Assembly: GCA_950295325.1 (NCBI GenBank) | Contig: OX485809.1 | Coordinates: 37,701,081-37,765,080 of the forward strand | Direction of reading: 5' to 3' | DNA length: 64,000 bases | From: Polytrichum commune | Lineage: Eukaryota; Streptophyta; Polytrichopsida; Polytrichales; Polytrichaceae | In this document: positions 1 to 10,027 of the stretch, in pieces | How positions within the stretch are numbered: the stretch's first letter is position 1 | How the letters are laid out: the number at the start of each line of letters is the position of its first letter | The notes under the pieces: model-generated | What the model was told of the DNA's origin: nothing | Seen by the model: the letters and a program-made list of their open reading frames with translations, nothing else | The model's database searches: none | Program-made: the position numbers and the translations under genes

Positions 1-2080
1 ACCCGCTTTAGGAGGTAGGGCAACTCTCTCTCTACACTAAATAAGGTCCTTAATGTGACTAACATTGAAATAACTAATGTTTCATGAATACCTATAATTT
101 TTTGTTTACTATGACGTCAATTATTATGTTGGAACTAAATCACTACAATAAGCATAAAGACTTTTGTAATTACATAAGAAGACACTCTCAAATAGCTCCA
201 TGTGTCTCCATGTGCCAAAAAGTGAAATTGGCTTTATCTCAGTAACTTGGAACTACAAGTCAACGATGTAATACTCTATTCAAAAGGTCGCACTAATGAC
301 CCTATATGGTGTAGTGAGGGTTGTTATGATAATCCCTTTGACCTTGAATCAAGAGTGACTTGTCCACTTTCTTTATAATAGACACCTTGATTATGTAGTC
401 TTATAAACTCGCATGTTCTTACCAGGTATGGAAGATTTTAAGTGGTTAAGAATGTAATGAAGGCTATACATGCAAACTTCATAGATAGTTCTTTCAAAAA
501 AAAATTAATGAGTTATGATCCATGTTCATATGCTTCTTTTTTATCATTTCTAGGTAGAATAAAAGACATATATAAAAGATAAAATATATGACTTGCAAGG
601 AATGTAGGTGCTCACACACAAGGGTGCATTGTCACTCATTCTGCTTTCCATGATAGTGACCCATTCTCGAAGAGTGAAGTGGGTCTAGTTGAGCATGGGG
701 AGCCCCTAACCCTTAAATAATTGGGTGCATGCTCATTCGAGCTATGTGACAATCTATGTGACCCCCCAAAAGTATTGAAATAATAATATTTCATTTGGCC
801 TATAAGTCATATTGAATCCATGTTTAAGCACAACTTATCAGAAAGAGGAAGACAAAATAAAGTTGTATATTACGACGGTGATTAAGTATATGTGGTGTGT
901 ATTTGAGTCCAAGTATCTACAAGAGCTTGAATCCTCTTTTATCGCATGTTAATAAAGGAACGTAGAAAAACGGCAATTAGTGAATGACCACTATTGGTGT
1001 ACTAGACTAGGAGTAGAATGATTCTTGTGTGGACCCAAAATGGGTATTTGTAAAAGCAGTGGCCCAATAACAATACAGTGATAGGCCATGTTTCACAACA
1101 TCTTGGATCACTTTTGGGTGTCATTGAGTCAACCTTTTGGGTGCATTCGTATGCAAAGTAGGATATTTTGATGCCCAAATTACGGATTCTCTACTTTAGA
1201 AGAAAAAAAAGTTTTAACTTACTTGTCTCTTTGGAAAAAATGTAGTTAATTATTTACATGGAATAAAATTACTTAACAACTTGCATCCCTCATAACTTCC
1301 TCTACTCAATCTTTAAAGAACATTGCACAAAATTCAAGCCACACTCTCCTATGCAAACAACACTGAGTAAACCAAGCCAACCCACATTCTACATTGGTGG
1401 ATAATCATATTTGTTAGAGGTATTAAATATAATGAACTCTTTTATGGGCGAATCAACTTGTTTTAACCATATTTTATTTCTCTACCTTACTATATAGATG
1501 GACTAATTTAAAGAGGTTCTCACTTGGCTTTGAAACCCTATATGCCCAAGATGCCAAAAAGTGGTTGCAAGTGTTTTTTAAAGAGATATCTCTCAAAGCA
1601 AAGTTTTTTTTCCTTGCTTTTTTTCTTGCATCTTGACATAATAAAGTTTGCATAGTTTGAAGCAAATGGATTCAAATTCTATATTGATGACTCTAAGATA
1701 TGGACCTTCAAGTGGTTGGATTCCTAATTTATGCTTTGTTACATAATTAGCTATTTTGGGGAAAGTAATGATATCAGTGACATGAGTAATTTTGGCTTTT
1801 CCCACCAAATTATGTAGCTCAAACTTGTAGCCAATCATATGAAATATAATTTTTTTTGACAAATTTTAAGTTTTTAAAATTTTTTGAAGGAAAATGCTTG
1901 TAAATGATTTGGTGGAGACCAAGGATAAATATTGATATTCCAACTGCATGGATGAGATTTTAAAATAACTCCAAAAAAATTTCTCTTGTATTCCAACATA
2001 AAATAAAGTTTATCATTCCAGCTTTATAATAAATCTTAGATTCAAGCTCGAACCCCATGCCCTTTAGGGGTGAGAGCTAA
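1..2080. other. AT-rich intergenic DNA, no gene seen
   Basis: I see no open frame with recognisable protein character, no splice-bounded exon and no terminal repeats here. Short open frames near 1.5-1.9 kb overlap each other on the minus strand and have the composition of random AT-rich DNA. The composition differs from the G/T-skewed stretch that starts near 2.08 kb, so this is probably where the LINE remnant ends and flanking DNA begins. Confidence 0.5.
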
Positions 2081-3371
2081 AACTATCTAGTTGTCATCAC
2101 AAACCCTCTGTATGACACCTTTTGGCCCATAATGAGAAGCTTAGGGGGATGGTTGATATTACGGTTGGTGGGAGGGGGGAATTGGCAGGTTGGGGTGGTG
2201 GGGGTGAGCCATGCTTTAGGGATTTTAATGTGTGCTCTATTTGTATGGAGGTGGGGTAGGTGGTGCATGTGGGGAGGACTGTTGTAGGTAGTAGTTGGAG
2301 GAATGTGGGTATTTGTGGTGTTGGTGGGTGTGTAGGGGTGCTTTGTTGTTGTAGTATGCGGGGAAGGGCAATGTTCGGAATATTGTAAAGTGAGGGGTGA
2401 GATGGTAAGTATAAGAGTTACATGTGGTTGTTGAAGCGGGTTGGTCACAACGTTTGTCCAATCATCATGTGTGATGGTAACAATTGTAGTGTGGTTGTGA
2501 TTGGTGTGTGCAATTAGTCTTGGCCATTTGATAAATTTTGGGAATAGGTTTAGGGTTGTTATGTGAGTGTACCCACATCCTTTTCATTGAGCGGAGAAGG
2601 CTGGGCCTAGTGAGCCAAACATTACATTTACATATATATATATATATATATATATATAAGAAGTGGTAATATGATAATTGCATGGAATATGTGAGTGGAC
2701 TTGTGAAATATGAGTATGTGATTTGGAAGATTTGTATGATATCGTCTACAATTGATGATGGAAGTGTGTGGTGTGTGGTTTGTGTTGTGGAAGTGGTTTG
2801 ATATATTGGTTAATGAAGATGAGATTTTTTGTGGCATAGTCTTGTATAGGTGGAGAAAGGGTGTGGTTCTCGATGGCTTTATAGAGTGAATATCCTTCCT
2901 CTAGCCATATCAATCTTTCAAGTGGTATAACGGTGTGGTAGCTTCCCATGTTGTCATGTATTTGGCCTGGGGGGGGGGGGATGTATTTGCATTGTGGGTG
3001 ATGTGACATTGATGTCTTTGTCTGGGTTACATTCTCGAGTATAGAGGGTAAGGTGTGGGATGTCAAGGCTAGGGCTAACTTATATCTATCGCGTGATTGT
3101 TGGGGTTTTAGGTTGTTGAGTAATTTTTCTTAATGTCTTGTTTTATTTTTTTGCATGACTTTTGTGACGAGTAGTAGATTGTGTTCATAGAGGATAGTGT
3201 TGAGATTTAAGAGTTGTGTTTGTGTGATCCATTTGGAGTGGTTGGTGTGCAGGGTTTGCCAATGACAATGAAATTTATGTGTACATGGTTTGCTTCCAAA
3301 TATTTATTTGTATTTGTATTTGTATTGTGTGTGGATTGAAAGCTAAAGATGTATGAAACAGAGGTGCCTAG
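2080..3371 (-). mobile_element. LINE remnant, 3' part (segment 3)
   Basis: This stretch continues the G-poor minus strand of the LINE found at 10.0-12.8 kb. It is joined to it across the copia element at 3372-10027, whose two flanks carry the same CCTAG. The minus-strand translation next to the junction is A/C-rich (many Asn, Thr, His, Pro), as expected between the endonuclease and reverse transcriptase of ORF2. I could not find a convincing reverse transcriptase motif, so the RT is either very decayed or missing. It contains an (AT)n microsatellite at about 2634-2657 and a G-run near 2970. Placement rests on strand composition and the copia duplication. Confidence 0.4.
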
Positions 3372-3710
3372 TATTGGAAGTCAATAAGACTAGAGATAAA
3401 ATTGCACAAGCATATACACATACATAATGGCATATAAACAATGTTTGGAGTGAGATGGTCTCATGGTTTCATCCCCTCATTGCTTTGTATGTTATTTTTT
3501 TTTTTAATTTTCTTAGGTTCATACAAACACTATGGGATAACTCCTATCACTTTCGAACAAATGTTGTGGCCTTATTCTAGTCCTATTGTCTCTCATGACT
3601 CTTTTATTACATTTCTATTGACTACGAGCAATTTAATCCTCTACCTTCTACAATTCCTTCGAGTATTACATTTCTATGTTTATAAACAATCTAATGCTCC
3701 ACCTTCAACA
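3372..3710 (-). repeat. 3' LTR of copia element 1
   Basis: Read on the minus strand it begins TGTTGAAGGTGGAGC and ends CTTCCAATA, the same ends as at 9698-10027, 40655-40920 and 42054-42313. The purine tract AAAGTGGGAG (3711-3720, minus) lies directly before it, as expected for second-strand priming. The 3' end is ATA rather than the usual CA. This placement is fixed by the exact CCTAG duplication outside it. Confidence 0.85.
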
Positions 3711-4229
3711 CTCCCACTTTGTGAGTAGTCAAAGACTTGTAATGCTATTGAGTTTCTTAGTTTTTTAACCCTATGTAATGAGGTTATAACATTACCCATA
3801 AGTTTCCACATATTATGCTTAATTGCTTCATTCCAACTCAAAGGGGCTTCAAATATCGCCACATTGGTCCGTTCCTCATTACGTTGAGGCAAAATGTGGT
3901 TCTTCCATCATTCTCCAATCGGTTGCCACTCCCTCATGGAGTGTCGTTGCTTCTCGCCGAACCCCTCTACAATAGCACCGTTGTTTGATGGTCCTTCACG
4001 TGCCTCTCAATTGTAAGTTCATAACCTTTCATTTGCTCGTTGTCATTCACGGATTACCCATCACCATCAAATAAAAACAATTTGGAAGATTTCTCCACCA
4101 CCACTGCCGTAGGGCCTTCATTTCTCCCACTTTGGCACATCTCCAAATTGTTTATGATGCTCCCACTATTTTTCATAAACACAACATCTTTGCTTTCTAT
4201 AATTTTTTTGTTTCCAAACACATTAGCCT

Positions 4230-5300
4230 CTATACCTTCATACTTTCGCAATATTCAAGAAACACACATTTGATTATTTTCGCATTGAACTTGCATGTCC
4301 TCTCATCCAGAACCGTTGCATATGCAATGCTTCCGAATACACGCATGTCTGCAACGGAAAGCCTCCTCCCACTCCACATTTCTTCAGGTGTAATAGAGTG
4401 CAAGGCCTTTGTTGGACATTGGTTTAGTGGATAAACCACATTTGCCGCCACTTCCACCTGAAGCAATTTCTTAAGCTTTTGAACTTCAAGCATACATTAT
4501 TCTACTGTAACAATGGTTTGATTTGTAAACTCCTTGATCCAATTTCTTGATACGTGCTCTCAATGGTGTGTTCCAACAAAAAAATCTTCAAATTCTTTTG
4601 GAAATGAGTCCTCTCAATTCATTCACCGTAATCCTTGATTTTATGCTTCAAGTGCATTTCTATAGTTGCTTGGAACTCTTTAAACCTCTTAAATGCCTAT
4701 CATTTGGATTTCAACATGTAAACCCACACCTTCAAAAAAAATTCAACAAAAATAACAAAATACTTTCTCCTTCGCACAAATATGTACTTTATGGGGCCAT
4801 AAACATCCGAATGCACAATCTCCAAGGATTTTGTTGCTTGCTTCTCTGCATTGTTGCCCAACTTACCACATATTTTCTACCTTCCGTGCATGTTTTGTAA
4901 ACAAATGTAATGGTAAGACGAGAAATTTTACCTAGAACATGCCCCTCACTATATTTTGGAGTGCATAAACGTTCCTCAAATTCAAATGTTTGAGTCAGTG
5001 GTGTCAAATCTTCACCATACCACCTCCCATACGTAAATGCACGAAGTTGGCCGCATCTCCTCAGAATACCTACATGATAGTCATTTGGTACAAATTTCCT
5101 TCACGTCGAGCTATTGCAACTGCATCTCCATTTGCACATTCCACAATGCACTCGTTTACGTGAGATTGCACCTTCAACGCGTTCGACAAAAACTTGCTCA
5201 CCGAAAGCAAGTTGGTTTGCAACTTTAACATGTAAAGCACATCCGTGATGTGAATTCTATTCGTTTTGCCTCTCATTTCAACTCTAACAATAATGGACCC
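4230..5300 (-). pseudogene. copia element 1: GAG-pre-integrase and integrase remnant
   Basis: Minus-strand translation near 4.25-4.49 kb gives a typical copia integrase stretch, with NQCPTKAL, PEEMWSGRRLSVADMRVFGS and KCVFLEYC, which is the conserved region after the catalytic core. Stretches at 4.79-5.0 and 5.07-5.28 kb give the pre-integrase and zinc-binding region, including NLYQM and a TDVLYM-like segment. It belongs to the polyprotein of the element at 3372-10027. It is a fossil with several breaks and no coding potential now. Confidence 0.75.
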
Positions 5301-5379
5301 ATTCCGATAGCTTTGGCCATGCTATCCTCATCCAAACATACATTGCATGGAGAAATTGCCTCATAGGTGTTGAATGCCG

Positions 5380-6300
5380 CCCTATGCAAAATCATGTGCT
5401 TTGTGGTTCCTTAATCGATATTCCATTTATAAATGCTCTTTGAATACGTTCCGTATTGCGTTGCAAATGCGAATTCGTCCTCATCCTTTGCATTTTTTTG
5501 TATCATCCATTTTTTTCCATTCTTTACTTTATAGCAAAATTGTGCAATGTGGTCCGGTTTGCCGCAATAGAAGCACGTCCGTACACCTTGATGTGAAGGT
5601 GGATCGTCCACTTAACATCGTTGTGTCTTCGCCTTGGGATTTGTTCTCCTTGCATTTCGATATCTTGTGCATCAAATGTGGTTTCACGTATTTCATCGTC
5701 AACTCCTTCATCGGCATCGTCTTGAAGTCGATGATCAAGTACTCATACAATGCCGAGAAAATCTTGAGCAAAGTTATGATGATGTCTTCTTCCCTCACAG
5801 ATACCTCCAATCACGCAAGTTGATCAACAAACATTTTGACCTTGTTGACGTGGTCCAATAATTTGTCATCCTCTTGCATTTTGCACGTGAAGAACTAGTG
5901 GCGAACAAAGAGGATGTTGGACACATCTTTGTCTCGTGAATGTTGCAAAGGGTCTTTCACGCCTCCGTGGATGTTTTACAACTCTTGATGTGCACAAGTT
6001 GGTTGTTTGACAAATTAAGGCCGATGATGAAAATGATCTTCTTGACGGGCCTTTGGTAATCCTTCAACACTTTGGGATTTGCGTTGGAATGTGGATCATT
6101 TTTGGATTTGTCTACAATGTCCCAAAGATCTATGACGGCCAAACCATGTTCATTTTGAACTTCCAAAGGCTAAATCTCTCTCCGTGGAAAACATCTATGA
6201 CTTTAGCCGCTTTGCTTTTAAGATGTGTCGTTGTCCACTCAAAGAATGTGTTTGTATGCTCAACACTTTTAAATCAATTTTTTTTTCATCTCGCACAAAT
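5380..6300 (-). pseudogene. copia element 1: gag remnant with zinc knuckle
   Basis: The minus strand encodes recognisable copia gag segments. One carries LWDIVDKSKNDPHSN (about 5.96-6.17 kb), a second the C-terminal gag region (5.53-5.81 kb), and a third the nucleocapsid knuckle CFYCGKPDHIAQFCYK (about 5.53-5.58 kb, spacing C-x2-C-x4-H-x4-C). The same gag occurs on the plus strand flanking the gypsy insertion at 44.0-44.26 and 55.3-55.77 kb, which shows the two copia copies belong to one family. Broken. Confidence 0.8.
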
Positions 6301-6949
6301 TTTTTGACACTCGTTACTTAAATAATATGTCGTTCACCTCAAATATGTCATAAATACCTCAAATACCTCAAGTTAGATTTTCTATAGCTTAAGATAAATT
6401 CAAACCATTCAAAAAATATCTTCTTCACTTTAAACGAACCTTACACTTTAAAATACATCAAGTTAGATTCACTAAACCCCCCCAAAAATGTTAAGACACT
6501 CAAATCACTCAAACCACTCAAACAAAATCATTTTCACCTCAAACATTTAGTTTATCCCTCGAATGTTCTTTCCAACCTCAAAACAATCAAAACACCCAAA
6601 TTTGCTTCTCTTGAGCTCAAGTGACTAGAGTATCTCTCAAGTTAACGTTTCAACCCTCAAATAACCAAGTTGGATCATTTCTTATTCCTAATGAACGTTC
6701 TTGCCTTCCAACTTTGTGGTGTATTCCAATTCACTGAAACAATGTCCATTTCAATTCAAAAATGCTCTCGTAGTGTCAAATGGGTTTCTAGACTCTCAAA
6801 TCATTCAAATCAAATCTACCTCACAACAAACAAGAGCTCTTGCTCTCAAATATGCCATAATACTATCAAATCGCTCAAGTTAGATCTTCTTCACCTCAAA
6901 TGAATCCTCTTCCTCTTCAAAGTTCCTAAGGATCCTTTAACCATTCAAG

Positions 6950-8980
6950 CAGAGCCCAACATTTTCCTTTAAATTGCACCCATACCTAGACCATGCCCAT
7001 CAGCAACGACCTATGCCCACCCATGCCCACACATAGCATGACATGTGCCCACCCATGCCAACCCATGCTATTCAAATTGCGCCCATGTATTCAAAAATTG
7101 TGTAATATGTATTTGGAGGAGACGAGATTGATGAAGGTAGACTCAATTTGTGGTGCTTCATCTTCTTTGTTTTGCTGTCAATCATGAGTTCTCACTGAAC
7201 AATTAAACATTGGAATTGAGGATTGACATCTCTGGTTTTGATCTATTATCAAAATACAACTTCAAGAATATGAAATTTTGGTACACCAAGTTCGCCATTA
7301 GCATGTCTGTCAATCTGCCTAAATTCAAGCAATCTTCCAACACGAAGAGAAAGAGGCAGTGTCACATTAATTATACTATCTCTTACAAGAATTTGCACAT
7401 CACATACATCTCAAAGTCGATTGTCGCCCTACACGACTGAGAATGCCCAGATTAATTGGCACCTGAAAATCACAACATTCCTAGACAAATTTTTGATGAC
7501 AAGAGTAAACTATAGAGAAATGCAAAAGGAAAGGATTCATGCTGCAGAAGTATCACACATCAAAACAGAAAAGTCAGCAGTGTATTCACAAGGATACAAT
7601 ATCCATGTAAAGAGGATTGGCATTCTTGCCGGTACTCTCATGACCTGTGGCAACCACAGGAGGTCTCCCCTTCTCTTTCTGCAGGGAAGGATTGTACAGC
7701 TTCTGAAAATTGTATACAATTCTCAAATATCAGTCCCAGGCATTCAGTCGTCAATAATCTGACATGATTGTGGTAATATCTGAAGGTTCGATCCACTACC
7801 TCATCTCTGTAGGTGTTCAATTCAATGTGTAACTAATTGATGTTCCACGTCTCCTATACATCAAATGAAAGCAATATTTGTCTGGAATCGGTCCATTATG
7901 TGCCTTTGTGCCAACAGACTCTCCTCATATTCCAGAATCGGTGCAAATCATTTCCTGTCTTGAGACCCCTCCTTTCAGATAATCAAGAATGCTTCAAGAC
8001 ACAATTGGTGTATTGGTCTTCGAAATTTCTTTCAAGTACAATGTCAAAATTAGGAAAAGCGGGGCTCCTCTCAAACAAGTCAACAGTGGAAGACTTCAGG
8101 TCCCTGCCCTGCTGGTTAAATTTTAGCACATCTGTGTAGATTCAAGTCGATGGAACCATGTAAAATATACGCCAGCCACAATGAGATCAATTCACAAACA
8201 CATTAGGCCACAGAATGCTTAAGGTACTTGCATGATCAGAGGTGTAGGCACAGTGACTCAATAAAGCTACTGGTAACCTACGGAATGTTGTGAAGGATTC
8301 AATATCTAAGAACCGAGGACTGATCGTTCTTGCTGGTCTCACCTGCGGCAGGCAGAATACTACTTAAGAAGTCTCCCTTTCTCTCTGAATCCCTTAAAGT
8401 AAGCCGAACAAGTTGAGTCATGCAGATTGTACAAAAAACAATCAGCAGATTGTAACATACACTGCTGATCTTGAAGTCAGCAGTGTATTCACAAGGATGC
8501 TGCAGAATCCAGCAGCAGGTCCTGTCCTGATTCACAACATTTTTTCCTCTCGCTCCCTACCACTTTACAACATCCTCTCTTTCTTGAGTTTTGGAATCCT
8601 CTTGGCAAGACTGGGTTTAAGGTAGGATGGGAAAAGCATAAGCACAAGAAAGTGACAAAAAAGAGACCGAGGATTCTTGGGAGCCCAGGGACACACTCAA
8701 GAAGGAGGAGGAGGAGAACAGGAAGAAGACACACTGAAGGATGGACTCACCTTACTGGGTGAAGGTGATTCGGTGCTCTTACCTCGAAAGCATTGAATGA
8801 GAGCTCATTCAATGACCCCTTCCAATATGCTTTGCTTTAGCCCATGCTCACCCATGAATAATAATATCGAACCCATGCCCATGCATGAACAATAATATCG
8901 CAGCCATGCCCACCCAAAACCCATGGACATGGGTGGGCATGGGCATGGGCATGGGTATGGGCACCCAATGTAGGGCTCTG
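6950..8980. mobile_element. non-autonomous hAT transposon
   Basis: A 2031-bp insertion in the copia leader. Both sides carry the perfect 8-bp duplication CATTCAAG (6942-6949 and 8981-8988), the hallmark of hAT transposition. Its ends are inverted: CAGAGCCCAACATT at 6950, and CAGAGCCCTACATT read on the minus strand from 8980 (13 of 14 match). Both subterminal regions hold clustered CCCATGCCCACCC-type repeats (about 6990-7080, and 8840-8970 mostly as the complement), comparable to transposase-binding clusters in other hAT elements. No transposase frame is visible. The interior contains an internal duplication (7571-7595 equals 8474-8498) and a 24-bp near-perfect palindrome at 8791-8814. Confidence 0.88.
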
Positions 8981-9099
8981 CATTCAAGTAAAATCGTTCA
9001 TACCTCAAATAAATCCATTTGCTCTCAAATGTGTGTTAAAACTTTTAATCAATCAAGGTAGATTTTGATTTATTTAAACGAATGTATTTTCTCTCGAAT

Positions 9100-9590
9100 G
9101 TGCCTTTTGCACTATCTGATCACTCAAATTAGATGCTCTTGATCTCAAATCACATTCAATGCTTTCACATAAGTTTTTTCACACTCAAGACATTCAGACA
9201 ACACTTCCTTCAATACAAAATACCTTCATTGGTTTCAAACAAACGTTTCAACATTCAAGCCTCACAAATAAACCATTAAACATTCAAAAAACTCAATTCA
9301 TATACTTTTGAAGTTTAAATACCTTCAAACCTTTTAAATAAACTTCTCAACACTCAAGCCTCTCAAGTCATGTGCTCTTGGAGTCTAAACACTTCAAAGC
9401 TCTCAAATAAGCCTTTAAATGCTCATAGCATTCAAATCAAATGCTTTTAAAGTCTAAACATCTCCAAACATTTCAAATAAGCCTTTTAACACTCAAGATA
9501 TTTAAGTCACATGCTCTTGCATCAAATACACATTTAAGCAATAACAAAAGACAAAGAAACACTTACAACAACCAAATGTGTGCTTGGACG
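9100..9590 (-). repeat. 70-bp tandem repeats in the copia 1 leader
   Basis: Degenerate direct repeats, best read on the minus strand as units with AGACTTC and TTGAGTGTT. Equivalent points fall at about 9316, 9385 and 9455, a period of 70 bp. The same 70-bp array, in better condition, lies in the leader of the third copia copy at 42480-43160, so it is an inherited part of this family's leader. More decayed units continue on the far side of the hAT insertion, between 6310 and 6949. Confidence 0.75.
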
Positions 9591-9683
9591 CCTCCAACAC
9601 TTTGAAGCTCCGAAATGCCACCCCCTCAAGATCCACTCCACAACCTCAAAGCAATCAAATATCTAGGCATTTCACTTGCATAC

Positions 9684-9697
9684 ATGGGCCCATAACC
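9684..9697 (-). promoter_or_regulatory. primer binding site matching the initiator tRNA-Met anticodon arm
   Basis: Directly inside the 5' LTR the minus strand reads GGTTATGGGCCCA. This is complementary to TGGGCCCATAACC, nucleotides 27-39 of plant initiator tRNA-Met (anticodon arm) as I recall that sequence. Most plant copia elements instead pair with the tRNA 3' end (TGGTATCAGAGC). Drosophila copia is known to prime from a 39-nt 5' half of initiator tRNA-Met. The match here ends exactly at nucleotide 39 and abuts the LTR, which supports the same half-tRNA mechanism. Confidence 0.75.
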
Positions 9698-10027
9698 TAT
9701 TGGAAGTCAATAGAACTAGACATGAGATTGCACAAGCATATATACATACATAAAGGTATATGAACAAGGCTTGGAGTGAGATGATATGATGTTCTCCTTG
9801 CTTTGCATTTTATTGTTTTTCTAAATTTCTTTGATTCATACAAATAATATGGGATTACTCTTATCCCTCTTAGACAAGCGTTATGGCCTCATTTTAATCT
9901 TATTATCTCTCATGCCTCTTATATTATATTTTTATTGAGTACCAACAATTTGATGCTCTACCTTCTATAATTCCCTTTAGTATTACATTTTTATGACTAT
10001 GAGCAATCTAATGCTCCACCTTCAACA
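9698..10027 (-). repeat. 5' LTR of copia element 1
   Basis: A 330-bp copy of the LTR at 3372-3710, same orientation, with the same TGTTGAAGG start and CTTCCAATA end on the minus strand. It is followed inward by the initiator-tRNA primer site. The outer flank CCTAG (10028-10032) repeats the flank at 3367-3371. Confidence 0.85.

Larger units (their letters stand above)
3372..10027 (-). mobile_element. Ty1/copia element 1, internally deleted, with nested hAT
   Basis: A copia element with both LTRs, coded on the minus strand and flanked by a perfect 5-bp duplication CCTAG (3367-3371 and 10028-10032). Order in coding direction: 5' LTR, initiator-tRNA primer site, long repetitive leader (carrying the hAT at 6950-8980), gag with a CCHC zinc knuckle, GAG-pre-integrase and part of the integrase, a remnant of the start of reverse transcriptase, the last codons of the polyprotein, a purine tract and the 3' LTR. 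Reverse transcriptase and RNase H are almost wholly absent, so it could only have moved with help from another copy. It is broken in many places and old. Its LTRs (339 and 330 bp) differ visibly, including in length. Confidence 0.85.

Noticed and set aside
9684-9697. A tRNA-Met gene fragment
   Set aside because: The match is only 13 bases and abuts the LTR exactly where a primer site belongs; no cloverleaf surrounds it.
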